Below, piece after piece: positions 30,310 to 40,145 of a stretch of DNA of 64,000 nt; the stretch's first letter is position 1, and the number at the start of each line of letters is the position of its first letter. The notes under the pieces are model-generated. The model saw only the letters and a list, made by a program, of their open reading frames with translations. It ran no database searches and had not been told where the DNA came from. The position numbers and the translations under genes were made by a program. This stretch comes from Sporosarcina ureae. GTDB taxonomy: Bacteria > Bacillota > Bacilli > Bacillales_A > Planococcaceae. The stretch spans positions 1 to 64,000 of the forward strand of contig NZ_JARIEA010000071.1 of the NCBI RefSeq assembly GCF_029267015.1, given 5' to 3'.

Positions 30310-31934
30310 GAAAAGGGAAATTGTGGTCGTTTGCGTTGATCATGCTTCTTGTATTATCGACTGCACTGGCAGCTTGTTCAGGTGGCGATGACAAAGAAGG
30401 CAGTGGGGACAAAGACAAAGACGCTGCAGATAAAGGCGGCAGTGAAAACAAGACGTTAGTATTTGGACGAGGTGGAGATTCAACATCTCTTGACCCATCC
30501 CGTGTAACAGAAGGGGAAACTTTTAAAGTTACAGTGAATTTATTCGAAACGTTATTAAACTTTGGGGAGCAAGATACTACGGTTCAACCGGGTCTTGCAA
30601 AAGAATATGATACAAGTGAAGATGGATTAACGTATACATTCCAATTAGAAGAAGGCGTAAAGTTCCATGATGGCACAGACTTTAATGCAGAAGCTGTTGT
30701 GAAGAACTTTGAGCGTTGGGCTAATGGAGATTCAGATACATTCCCATACTATAACTCTATGTTCGGTGGGTTTAAAGACGATGAAGATCACGTAATTGAA
30801 TCTGTTAAAGCAGACGGAGAATCTACAGTGATTATTACTTTGAAGCGTCCGCAAGCACCATTCTTGAAAAATCTTGCGATGAGTATGTTCGCTATCTCTA
30901 GTCCTGAAGCTTTCGAAAAGGGCAATGACGAGTATGAGCGTAACCCGGTAGGAACAGGTCCATTCAAGTTTGTCGAGTGGAAGCCAAATGAGACAATTAC
31001 AATTGAAAAGAACGAAGACTATTGGCAAGAAGGATTACCGAAATTGGATCGCATCATTTTCCAAGCAATTCCGGATAACTCTGCTCGCCTGAACGCATTA
31101 CTATCTGGTGAAATTGATTTGGCAGATGGAATCAATCCAGCCGATGGAGTAAAGATTGAAGACAACGATGTATTGCAGTTGTTCGAGCGTCCTTCCATGA
31201 ACGTAGGATACCTTGGATTAACAGTAACGCGTGAGCCATTTGATAAAAAAGAAGTTCGTCAAGCAATGAACTATGCTATCGATAAACAATCAATCGTCGA
31301 TTCATTCTTTGAAGGACGTGCAGAAGTAGCGAAAAATGCTATGCCTTCATCAATTTCAGGTTATAACGATGATGTAGAAGCGTATGCATATGATCCTGAA
31401 AAAGCGAAAGAATTATTGAAAGAAGCAGGTCTTGAAGATGGATTCGAAATGGAACTATGGGCTATGCCGGTTCCACGTCCATATATGCCAGACGGCAAGA
31501 AAGTAGCAGAAGCGATCCAAAGCAACTTGGCTGACGTTGGTATTAAAGCGAAAATCGTTTCGTATGAGTGGGCAACTTACCTTGATAAAGCAAGCAAGGG
31601 AGAAGCAGATGCATTCATGCTAGGTTGGACTGGCGATAACGGTGACGCGGACAACTTCCTATATGTATTGTTAGATGAAGATAATATTGGAAGCAATAAC
31701 TACACGTACTTTAAGAACGACGAAACACATAAACTATTCATTGAAGCACAATCAGAAGTAGATGAGGACAAGCGTATCGAGTTGTATAAGCAAGCTCAGG
31801 AAATTCTTCATGAAGAAGCGCCTTGGGTACCACTTGCACACTCCATTCCTTTGTTAGGCGGTAAGAAGGAATTAACTGGTTTCGTTCCACATCCTACAGG
31901 TTCTGATTTGTTGTCAAACGTAGAGTTCAAATAA
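30306..31934 (+). CDS. Oligopeptide/glutathione-type ABC substrate-binding lipoprotein
   Basis: 542 aa; lipobox LAAC; SBP family 5 features ([18 protein letters not shown]). Confidence 0.9.
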   Translation: MRKGKLWSFALIMLLVLSTALAACSGGDDKEGSGDKDKDAADKGGSENKTLVFGRGGDSTSLDPSRVTEGETFKVTVNLFETLLNFGEQDTTVQPGLAKEYDTSEDGLTYTFQLEEGVKFHDGTDFNAEAVVKNFERWANGDSDTFPYYNSMFGGFKDDEDHVIESVKADGESTVIITLKRPQAPFLKNLAMSMFAISSPEAFEKGNDEYERNPVGTGPFKFVEWKPNETITIEKNEDYWQEGLPKLDRIIFQAIPDNSARLNALLSGEIDLADGINPADGVKIEDNDVLQLFERPSMNVGYLGLTVTREPFDKKEVRQAMNYAIDKQSIVDSFFEGRAEVAKNAMPSSISGYNDDVEAYAYDPEKAKELLKEAGLEDGFEMELWAMPVPRPYMPDGKKVAEAIQSNLADVGIKAKIVSYEWATYLDKASKGEADAFMLGWTGDNGDADNFLYVLLDEDNIGSNNYTYFKNDETHKLFIEAQSEVDEDKRIELYKQAQEILHEEAPWVPLAHSIPLLGGKKELTGFVPHPTGSDLLSNVEFK

Positions 31935-32001
31935 GTTACAAGTAAATTGTATGATCGAAGTAGAGGGAGAAGCTAGCATTCTCCCTCTCTTTGATTAATA
32001 A

Positions 32002-33033
32002 ATGATAAGAGCCGGAGGGGTGAAAGAGTTGTTCAACTATACGATTAAGAGGCTTTTACAGCTGATTCCTGTCCTGCTTGGTATGACATTTTTAGTTTTT
32101 ATGTTGATTCGTGCAATTCCTGGTAATCCAGCACAAGTAATATTAGGACAACAAGCGACTAAAGAAGCGGTAGAAGCTTTGACGATCAAGCTAGGTCTTG
32201 ATCAACCGTGGTATACACAATACTTCAGTTATTTAGGTGGTATTTTTAAAGGTGATTTAGGAGAATCCATGCGTACGCGCCTTCCTGTGGCGGATGAAAT
32301 CTGGCCTTATTTAGCAGCTACATTAGAATTAGCATTATTTGCGATGATTATCGCGGTCGTTGTAGGAATTAACGCCGGTATTATTTCTGCTTGGTTCCAA
32401 AACTCATGGTTTGATTATTCAGCAATGGTACTAGCACTAGTTGGAGTATCCATGCCGATCTTCTGGTTAGGACTAATGGGACAGTGGGCATTTGCGATCG
32501 AATTACAATGGTTGCCAACAACTGGACGTGAAAATGTCCGAGACCCCGTATCCGCTATAACCAATTTATACATAATTGATACGCTCATCCAGGGCAGGTT
32601 TGATCAATTATGGGAAGTTATTAAACATTTGATCTTACCTGGATTAGCGCTCGCAACCATTCCAATGGCGATTATCGCCCGAATGACACGTTCGAGCATG
32701 TTGGAAGTTATGCGTTCGGACTATATTCGTACGGCGCGAGCAAAAGGTCAGAAAATGTTCTGGGTAGTATATAAGCACGCGTTGAAAAATGCGATCATTC
32801 CTGTATTGACAGTTATTGGTTTGCAGATAGGTTTATTGCTCGGTGGAGCTATTCTGACGGAAACAATCTTCGCTTGGCCTGGAATCGGACGCTACATCTA
32901 TGACGCAATCAACTTTAGAGATTATCCTGTAATTCAATCAGGCATACTCATCGTCGCATTTATCTTTGTCATGATCAATCTCATCGTCGACTTATTGTAT
33001 GGACTGATCGATCCGAGGATTAAGTATGATTGA
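32002..33033 (+). CDS. Oligopeptide ABC permease (OppB-like)
   Basis: 343 aa; RTARAKGQKMFWVVYKHALKNAIIPVLTVIG. Confidence 0.92.
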   Translation: MIRAGGVKELFNYTIKRLLQLIPVLLGMTFLVFMLIRAIPGNPAQVILGQQATKEAVEALTIKLGLDQPWYTQYFSYLGGIFKGDLGESMRTRLPVADEIWPYLAATLELALFAMIIAVVVGINAGIISAWFQNSWFDYSAMVLALVGVSMPIFWLGLMGQWAFAIELQWLPTTGRENVRDPVSAITNLYIIDTLIQGRFDQLWEVIKHLILPGLALATIPMAIIARMTRSSMLEVMRSDYIRTARAKGQKMFWVVYKHALKNAIIPVLTVIGLQIGLLLGGAILTETIFAWPGIGRYIYDAINFRDYPVIQSGILIVAFIFVMINLIVDLLYGLIDPRIKYD

Positions 33034-33947
33034 GGAAGGAGGAACAGTTCATGTCAGAATTTACGCCTAAGGTAGATGGAGTAGTAGAAGCAGAATTAGA
33101 AAAAACAACAGGACCTTGGCGGGAAGCTTGGGTAGGTTTTCGTAAAAGTAAAGTGGCGGTCGTGGGCGCAGTCATTGTCATATTCTTTATACTGCTCGCA
33201 CTCTTCGGACCCCTTGTCACGAAAGAAGGCATCAATGAACAATTAATGACAGATCGACTGCAACCTCCTTCGTCAGAATACTGGTTCGGAACGGATGATT
33301 TCGGCCGTGATATTTTCTCGCGTATTATTCACGGTGCACGAATATCTCTAACTGTTGGATTCTTCTCGGTAGTAGGTTCGATTGTAGTGGGGAGTTTCCT
33401 AGGAATTATCGCGGGTTATTATGGTCGCTGGATTGATACTATTATTTCGAGGGTATTCGATATTATGCTCGCATTTCCGTCTATTTTATTGGCAATTGCG
33501 ATTGTATCTGTACTAGGACCAAGTTTACGTAACGCGTTAATTGCAATTGCGATCATTAACGTACCGAACTTTGGACGATTGATACGGTCCAAAGTATTGA
33601 GTATTAAAGAGGATGAATATATTACAGCTGCAAAGGCAATTGGAATGAAAGATTTCAGGATCCTGTTTTCGCATATTTTACCTAACTCAATGGCGCCTGT
33701 TATCGTTCAAGGTACATTGGCGGTTGCTACAGCTATCTTAGAAGCGGCAGCACTTGGATTCCTAGGACTAGGAGCGGAAGCCCCTTATCCAGAGTGGGGG
33801 AAGATGTTAGCTGACTCTAAGGATTATCTGCAAAATGCTCCATGGACAATGATTTTCCCTGGAGTTGCCATAATGCTTACAGTTTTAGGGTTTAACTTGA
33901 TGGGTGACGGATTACGTGATGCATTGGATCCGAAAATGAAAAGTTAA
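33030..33947 (+). CDS. Oligopeptide ABC permease (OppC-like)
   Basis: GTDDFGRDIFSRIIHGARISLTVG; AAKAIGMKDFRILFSHILPN. Confidence 0.92.
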   Translation: MRKEEQFMSEFTPKVDGVVEAELEKTTGPWREAWVGFRKSKVAVVGAVIVIFFILLALFGPLVTKEGINEQLMTDRLQPPSSEYWFGTDDFGRDIFSRIIHGARISLTVGFFSVVGSIVVGSFLGIIAGYYGRWIDTIISRVFDIMLAFPSILLAIAIVSVLGPSLRNALIAIAIINVPNFGRLIRSKVLSIKEDEYITAAKAIGMKDFRILFSHILPNSMAPVIVQGTLAVATAILEAAALGFLGLGAEAPYPEWGKMLADSKDYLQNAPWTMIFPGVAIMLTVLGFNLMGDGLRDALDPKMKS

Positions 33948-33984
33948 GCTATGTTTTTTAACTGATATAATCTAGATTATGATA

Positions 33985-34031
33985 GTGGATGGAGGAGAGT
34001 CTTAATTAGAGACTCTCCTCCATCTTTTTTG
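33985..34031 (+). terminator. Terminator of opp-like operon
   Basis: GATGGAGGAGAGTCTctaattaGAGACTCTCCTCCATC TTTTTT. Confidence 0.9.
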
Positions 34032-34105
34032 GTTCTAATAAGTGATCATTTATATATGCGCTATTTAGTTGATCTTCATTCCGATGATCAACCATTTTTT
34101 AACCA

Positions 34106-34131
34106 GTTTATTTACGCTAGTAAAAGGGAAA
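34106..34131 (+). promoter_or_regulatory. Candidate sigma-B promoter
   Basis: GTTTAT-N14-GGGAAA upstream of Ca2+/H+ antiporter. Confidence 0.65.
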
Positions 34132-34159
34132 GATGATAACAAATTGATTTTGAAACGAG

Positions 34160-35215
34160 GTGGAGACACTGAATAAAGTATTTACTGTAATGGCGTTCAC
34201 TGGTGTACCTTTAGTATTTATAGCGTCTTTTTTGAATTGGTCAGACTTATGGATGTTTGCGCTATGTTGTTATAGTATTGTTGCTCTGGCTGCATTCATA
34301 GGAAGAGCTACAGAAAGCTTGGCAATTGTTAGTGGTCCAAGAATTGGTGGTTTGTTAAATGCGACATTCGGTAACGCGGTAGAACTTATCATTTCCATTT
34401 TTACGTTAAAAGCCGGATTGATTGCAATTGTACTGGCGTCGTTGACAGGTTCTGTTTTAGGAAACTTATTATTGGTTCTCGGGCTATCGTTTTTTGCGGG
34501 AGGTCTGAAACATAAAAGACAGAATTTCAGTATTTATGATGCGCGTTTTAACTCTGCACTACTAGTGTTTGCAATAGTTGTTGCATTCGTGATTCCGGAA
34601 GTATTCTCGATGACGATGGATACGAAAACTGAACTAAATCTGAGTATTGGTATTTCAATCATACTTATTCTGATTTATTTAGCAGGCCTAGTATTTAAAT
34701 TATTTACTCACCGTGGTGTTTACGGTTCTGAAGATCACGAAACAGATGAAGTTCCGGAGTGGACGAAAAAGAAAGCTATATTAGTATTGATGATTTCGAC
34801 AGTAGCGGTCGCATTTGTTTCAGAGAAGCTAGTGCATACGTTTGGGACGTTAGGTGAGAAGTTTGGCTGGACGGAGTTATTTATCGGTGTCATCATTGTT
34901 GCTATCGTTGGAAATGCAGCAGAGCATTCATCTGCGATCACGATGGCGATGAAGAATAAAATGGATATTTCAGTTGAAATCGCTATTGGTTCTACATTGC
35001 AAGTGGCAATGTTTGTAGCGCCGGTTCTTGTATTGATTTCCTTGATGATGCCAACTGCAATGCCGCTCGTCTTTACTTGGCCCGAGCTAATTGCCATGAT
35101 TACCGCCACCTTGCTAGTCGTCAACATATGTCAGGATGGTGAGTCAAACTGGTTTGAAGGGCTCGTGCTGTTCTCAGCTTATCTAATTATGGGTATTGGA
35201 TTCTTCTTACTGTGA
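34160..35215 (+). CDS. Calcium/proton antiporter (CaCA/Cax family)
   Basis: 351 aa; GLLNATFGNAVELIISIFTLK and GNAAEHSSAITMAMKNKMDISVEIAIGSTLQVA paired motifs. Confidence 0.93.
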   Translation: METLNKVFTVMAFTGVPLVFIASFLNWSDLWMFALCCYSIVALAAFIGRATESLAIVSGPRIGGLLNATFGNAVELIISIFTLKAGLIAIVLASLTGSVLGNLLLVLGLSFFAGGLKHKRQNFSIYDARFNSALLVFAIVVAFVIPEVFSMTMDTKTELNLSIGISIILILIYLAGLVFKLFTHRGVYGSEDHETDEVPEWTKKKAILVLMISTVAVAFVSEKLVHTFGTLGEKFGWTELFIGVIIVAIVGNAAEHSSAITMAMKNKMDISVEIAIGSTLQVAMFVAPVLVLISLMMPTAMPLVFTWPELIAMITATLLVVNICQDGESNWFEGLVLFSAYLIMGIGFFLL

Positions 35216-35504
35216 GTGGTGAGTAGTAGTTTTAAGAGCGGGACAAAGGAAGGAATGTATCTTTACTATTCTAACTCGGAACGGAATATAAAAAACATCA
35301 AGTAGTTGAATGATAAACCTAATGAGATCTTGATTTAATATAGACTTTTACGCTTTACTTATTTGTATAAAAACATAAAAACCCAATTCGCATTTTTCAG
35401 CGAATTGGTTTTTTATGTTTAAAAAGAAATAATTTGAATTGTCGATAGATCGTCTTTACGATATGGTATAAATAACAATGACTACATTTTCTGGAGGTAA
35501 TGAA

Positions 35505-35912
35505 ATGAACGATACGACAGTGGAATACTTGGAACAAGTTCGACAAGATTTCGAGACGAGTCCTTTTTGGAAATTTGCAGGTCTGCAAACGCAAAAATTA
35601 GAAGCAGGTCATGTAGAATTATATTTACCTTATCGTCAACACTATGACAATGTACGCGGAACTATTCATGGTGGGATGTACATGTCTATTCTTGACACGA
35701 CTATGGGAATGCTTTGCCGCTCGATGGGTGCAAATGATGTCATGACCATTCAGATGACAACACAATTTCTAAAGCCAGTCGTTCAAGAAGCGGTGTATTC
35801 AAAAGCAGCTGTGATCAACAGGACTCGTTCAACTGCTTTAGTTGAAGGGACGTTATTCAATGAGAAAGATGAATTAGTAGCCCATTGTACTGCTACGTTC
35901 AAGTTGAAATGA
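35505..35912 (+). CDS. PaaI-family (hotdog) thioesterase
   Basis: NVRGTIHGGMYMSILDTTMGMLCRS; GGAGG SD before ATG 35505. Confidence 0.88.
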   Translation: MNDTTVEYLEQVRQDFETSPFWKFAGLQTQKLEAGHVELYLPYRQHYDNVRGTIHGGMYMSILDTTMGMLCRSMGANDVMTIQMTTQFLKPVVQEAVYSKAAVINRTRSTALVEGTLFNEKDELVAHCTATFKLK

Positions 35913-35954
35913 GTTACGTTCACTATGTAATTTCTGCACAGAGTAGGTTTTTAT

Positions 35955-36842
35955 ATGAATAAGAAAGCATTCTACTTAGGTTTGTTTACAGTGATTGCAT
36001 GGGGCTCAAGTTTCGCGGCCATACGTGTGAGCTTGTTAGGCGGTTATTCTCCAGGACACTTGGTGTTGACACGGTTTTTAGTAGCCTCATTAGTATTTAT
36101 TTTATATGCACTATGGCCTGGAACGAAAATTCGTGTACCCGCAAAACAAGATATATGGAAGATTATGTTGCTAGGTTTTGCAGGAATTAGTATTTATCAC
36201 TTTGGCCTGACGTATGGAGAACAAACCGTATCGGCCGGAACTGCCGGTCTGTTCATTGCGACGGTTCCAATTTTCACTTCTATTATCGCAGTGATTTTCT
36301 TAAGTGAAAAAATCAGTCGGTTGGGCTGGATTGGTATGGCAATCGGTTTGTCGGGTGTGGCATTGATTACGATAGGAAGTTCAGAAGCCGCACTAGAAGT
36401 TTCAGTAGGCGCATGGTTTATAATAGTAGCTGTTATTTCCACCTCTATATTTTTCGTCTTCCAAAAACCTTTATTTAAAAAGTACACGCCTGTCGAATTG
36501 ACAGCTTACTTCACATGGGCAGGTACGTTGCCGTTTCTTTATTTTATACCCGGTCTTTTCAATGAAATCCAAGGCGCTACATTGGAAGCTACATTATCAA
36601 CGATCTATATGGGAGTCATTCCTGCGACCATTGCGTATGTGACTTGGGCTACAGCACTGTCGATTGCAGACGCGGGCGCGGTTTCGAGTCTACTCTATAT
36701 AGAACCAGTCGTTGCCATTATCATTGCCTGGATATGGCTTCAAGAATTACCTAGTGGATTATCTACACTGGGCGGGTTGATTGCGGTTTTGAGTGTGATT
36801 GCAGTTAACTGGGAAGCGATGCGTAGACGTCCAGTTTTATAA
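35955..36842 (+). CDS. EamA/DMT family transporter
   Basis: 295 aa, 10 TM; WGSSFAAIRVSL, SAGTAGLFIATVPIFTSI. Confidence 0.9.
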   Translation: MNKKAFYLGLFTVIAWGSSFAAIRVSLLGGYSPGHLVLTRFLVASLVFILYALWPGTKIRVPAKQDIWKIMLLGFAGISIYHFGLTYGEQTVSAGTAGLFIATVPIFTSIIAVIFLSEKISRLGWIGMAIGLSGVALITIGSSEAALEVSVGAWFIIVAVISTSIFFVFQKPLFKKYTPVELTAYFTWAGTLPFLYFIPGLFNEIQGATLEATLSTIYMGVIPATIAYVTWATALSIADAGAVSSLLYIEPVVAIIIAWIWLQELPSGLSTLGGLIAVLSVIAVNWEAMRRRPVL

Positions 36843-36887
36843 TGAAAAAGCAGCCAAGCATAAAAAGCGAGGCTGCTACTTGGTGGA

Positions 36888-37043
36888 TCATCCTTTTGGA
36901 ATGAACGTACCACAATCTGTTTCGGCAATATCTTTCGCTTTTCTACCTTTTCGCGAGACCACTTTGATTTCATCTGCACCACATTGATTACCTGATTCCC
37001 AAAAATGACAGTTCGTGACTTCACATAATACGTCTTTTGCCAA
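36888..37043 (-). CDS. DUF1540-like Cys-rich small protein (absent from supplied ORF track)
   Basis: TTG start after AGGAGGTGG: MAKDVLCEVTNCHFWESGNQCGADEIKVVSRKGRKAKDIAETDCGTFIPKG*. Confidence 0.75.
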   Translation of the reverse strand: MAKDVLCEVTNCHFWESGNQCGADEIKVVSRKGRKAKDIAETDCGTFIPKG

Positions 37044-37138
37044 TGGATCCACCTCCTTTTTCTTAGCATATCCAGAAACACTGCATGCATACAGGAGATG
37101 GGGAAGTAGTACATTATGTTAACTTTGGAGGAGAGTTC

Positions 37139-37471
37139 ATGGTTACTGTACAAGGTATTGCGACACCACGTTTACAAAATTACTTGGAGTTTGTACGTGA
37201 TCCGATCAGATTCTTTACACGTGTTCAACCGCTTGGTGATGTGATCTCATAGAAGACAGGAATTTCCCCGACGTTTGTTGTAAACAGCCCGGAAGCTATT
37301 CGTGAAATTTTAGTACGTCAAGATCAATCATTTATTAAAGGACGAACAACGACAGTATTGCAACGAACAGTGGGGGAAGGATTAGTGTTTGCTCCCGAGG
37401 ACCATGGGAAAGCATCTGCCAACTGGAGCTTTCATATCATCATATTCACCAACTCATTCACCCCTGCGTAA
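37139..37471 (+). pseudogene. Truncated cytochrome P450 remnant
   Basis: MVTVQGIATPRLQNYLEFVRDPIRFFTRVQPLGDVIS*KTGISPTFVVNSPEAIREILVRQDQSFIKGRTTTVLQRTVGEGLVFAPEDHGK...; in-frame TAG at 37250 and no heme-binding C-terminus. Confidence 0.75.
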
Positions 37472-37555
37472 ATCCATTTAACGTATCTCTCAAACCTGTA
37501 TCTCATGCAAAAAGAGGCCCCGTTATGACTTTCAGGACCTCTCTTTTTCGATTTT

Positions 37556-39289
37556 TTATATAAATACTACCGTTTCTTTCGGAGTTGGCAACTCAACGAT
37601 ACGCTGTACTTCATCACCTTCAAGTGTTTCTTCTTTATAAAGCGCGTTGACCAGTTCCTCAAATTGATAAGCATGTTCTTTAATAAGAGTTTCGGTTTTT
37701 TTTGCAGCCTGATTAAATAACATCTGCATTTTTTCTTCTTTTTCCGCTTTATTGAAAATTAATGAAAAACCTTCTTGGAACAACCCGGTATTCACCATAC
37801 GCTCAAGAATTTCTTTGGCTTGTTCGACGTCGCCGCCCACACCAATGCTGTGTTCACCTAAATAGAGCCGTTCTGCAATACCGCCCGCTAATATCATGCT
37901 AACTTGATCAAGCAATTCACTAGCTGTCGAAAGATGCAGTTCCTTCTGAATAGGGGCTACATAGCCTAGAGCTTGCCCTCGTGGAATGATGGTTGCTTTT
38001 CTCACAGACCCCGGCTTAGTGATAGCGGCTATGATAGCGTGGCCCGATTCATGAATGGCTACCCGGCGTTTCGTTTCCTGATCGTTTAACGTACGAGCAG
38101 TATTTCCAAGTATTGTCCGATCAATTGCAAAATCTAAATCATGCTTTTCAATGAGTTTACGTCCTTCTCTCATAGCACGACGACTAGCTGTTTCAAACAA
38201 GCCACTGATTTCTGCCCCAGAGAAGCCGGATGTGCTTTCCGCTAAGGTGTCGAGAGAAGCGGCTACATTTGCACCTAGCGCTTTACCGTTAGTGTGGATG
38301 TCGATAATTTCACGACGTCCTTTAGTATCTGGTAGTTGAACGTTAAATGTGAAGTCAATACGTCCAGGACGCAAGAATGCATCATCCAACATATCTTTTC
38401 TGTTTGTCGCCGCAATGAATAAGATCCCATCGTTGTCATTACCACCATCGAGTTGAACGAGTAATTCCGTCAATGTCTTCTCCGATTCTTCACCGCCGTG
38501 CTCTTTTCGTTTACCAGCCAACGCGTCCACTTCATCTATAAAGATAACAGCAGGACCTTGTTTACGGGCGTTTTGAAAAAGTGTACGTACACGTGAAGCG
38601 CCGACTCCGACAAATAGTTCGGTGAAAGCTGCACCGCTTGAAGAATAGAAAAGTGCGCCTATTTCATTTGCGATCGCTTGAGCTAATAATGTTTTTCCTG
38701 TTCCAGGAGGTCCGTACAGTAAAATCCCTTGAGGCAATGCAATGCCCATATCTTTCGCAACTCCTGGATTTTTAAATACTTCTAATGTCTGTAGAATTTC
38801 CTCTTTCATTTCTTCAGGGATTCCGCCAATGTCGTCCATTGTAATGTCCGGAAGAGGAGTAGCTTTTGAGGCTTGATGCTTCATACCCGATGCACCGATA
38901 TTGAGCTTCCCTTTTTTGTGAAGGATGAACAGTGTTAGTAGGGCAGCTAAAACTAGCCCTCCGAAAATCCAGCCACTAGCTGAACTTGCTGCTTTATATT
39001 TATAAGACACATTATACTTTTGTACTAAGTCGTCTACTAGTGTACTTTGTGGACGGACCATTGTGCTGTAAGTAGTGTTATCTACAGTTATAGATAACTT
39101 CCCGTCAGCCGTTTCATTCAATAAAACACTACCACCTGATTGTTCTGCTATTAGTTTTTCCATCTGGGCAAAGGTTATCTCATTTCCACCAGTTGGTTGT
39201 AAGTAGTTCCAAATGACTCCTGCAGCGATCGCCGTGATAAAGAGGACTATGACTAAAATTTTAGATGCTAATTTCGTAATAGGCTTCAA
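37556..39289 (-). CDS. FtsH-like membrane AAA+ zinc metalloprotease (divergent paralogue)
   Basis: 577 aa; LLYGPPGTGKTLLAQAIA, FIDEVDALAGKR, SRH, HESGHAI. Confidence 0.88.
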   Translation of the reverse strand: MKPITKLASKILVIVLFITAIAAGVIWNYLQPTGGNEITFAQMEKLIAEQSGGSVLLNETADGKLSITVDNTTYSTMVRPQSTLVDDLVQKYNVSYKYKAASSASGWIFGGLVLAALLTLFILHKKGKLNIGASGMKHQASKATPLPDITMDDIGGIPEEMKEEILQTLEVFKNPGVAKDMGIALPQGILLYGPPGTGKTLLAQAIANEIGALFYSSSGAAFTELFVGVGASRVRTLFQNARKQGPAVIFIDEVDALAGKRKEHGGEESEKTLTELLVQLDGGNDNDGILFIAATNRKDMLDDAFLRPGRIDFTFNVQLPDTKGRREIIDIHTNGKALGANVAASLDTLAESTSGFSGAEISGLFETASRRAMREGRKLIEKHDLDFAIDRTILGNTARTLNDQETKRRVAIHESGHAIIAAITKPGSVRKATIIPRGQALGYVAPIQKELHLSTASELLDQVSMILAGGIAERLYLGEHSIGVGGDVEQAKEILERMVNTGLFQEGFSLIFNKAEKEEKMQMLFNQAAKKTETLIKEHAYQFEELVNALYKEETLEGDEVQRIVELPTPKETVVFI

Positions 39290-39479
39290 GGTCAGCTCCA
39301 GCTCCTTCTGTGAATTACCTAAATTATACTCAAAAATAGTAGTTTTGGATAGTGCGTAAACTGAATAAATAGTTACAAATTGAAGTCAGTGATATAAAGT
39401 GCCTAATGAATAGGCGATGGACCTAGGTGGAGGGGGCGTTGCTCGACTTTTAATTGTGCATGGAACTTAGTGAGGGTCT

Positions 39480-39660
39480 TGCTTTGGACTCGCGCAGGCA
39501 CGTGGGGGATTGCCTCCAGCCATGAGCCAACTAGCGGTAGGGCTGCTAGTTGTCTCCTGGCCACGGCCTACCCCGCAGTTGTGCCTGCGCTACTAAGTAC
39601 TTACCAAGTCAGGTTGTGGTTTATAGTAGATAAAACCAGTGACCTGGTAGTACTAGTTCC
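39480..39660 (+). repeat. GC-rich multi-stem module joined to repeat copy 3
   Basis: Perfect 10-bp inverted repeat GCGCAGGCAC(39492-39501)/GTGCCTGCGC(39581-39590); inner AACTAGC/GCTAGTT; second hairpin CAGGT..ACCTG 39610-39646. Confidence 0.75.
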
Positions 39661-39671
39661 TATTCTTGCAA

Positions 39672-39930
39672 AAGAAGAATCAGAACTGCTTTACACACTA
39701 TCTAACGTAGGCGGCTGCCAGTGGTAGGCGTAGCAATGAGCCAGACAGCCAGGCGCACTTCCTGTCTGGCTCATTGCGGGAGCCATCCACCACCGCCGTA
39801 GTGGGGCCAATGATCGCCCCACTTACACTTCCAGTCAAACCACTACCTCTGCACAAAACTAGGAAGAGTAGGGGTTTGCAAAAATAACTACCCAAGATTG
39901 TATCCTACTTACTCGTACGAATATCTACTC
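39672..39930 (+). repeat. Structured intergenic repeat, copy 3
   Basis: 67 nt identity with window start; perfect 16-bp stem 39733-39748/39762-39777. Confidence 0.9.
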
Positions 39931-39956
39931 CATGCACTTACTAACACATAGAAAAA

Positions 39957-40075
39957 CAAGAATCCGAACTGCCCTACACCCAATCTAACGTGCGGAAGCC
40001 ATCCACCACCACCGAATTGGGGCCAATGATCGCCATACTTACATTATTGTCGCATCTTACTTGCCTTTACCAAAG
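39957..40075 (+). repeat. Structured intergenic repeat, truncated copy 4
   Basis: AGAATCCGAACTGCCCTACACCCAATCTAACGTGCGGAAGCCATCCACCACCACCG...GGGGCCAATGATCGCC; central hairpin 5' arm deleted. Confidence 0.8.
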
Positions 40076-40092
40076 CTTAAATAAACTTCAAA

Positions 40093-40137
40093 CAAAAAAA
40101 GGCTGACCCAGAATTAAATTCTGGGTCAGCCTCTTTC
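40093..40137 (-). terminator. Terminator of pckA
   Basis: GAGGCTGACCCAGAATttaATTCTGGGTCAGCCTTTTTTT on minus strand. Confidence 0.85.
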
Positions 40138-40145
40138 AACTATCA

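Noticed and set aside
39470-39727. Track ORF of 85 aa spanning the GC-rich module
   Set aside because: Overlaps extensive inverted repeats and ends in the repeat core; no SD-supported start; more likely structured non-coding DNA.
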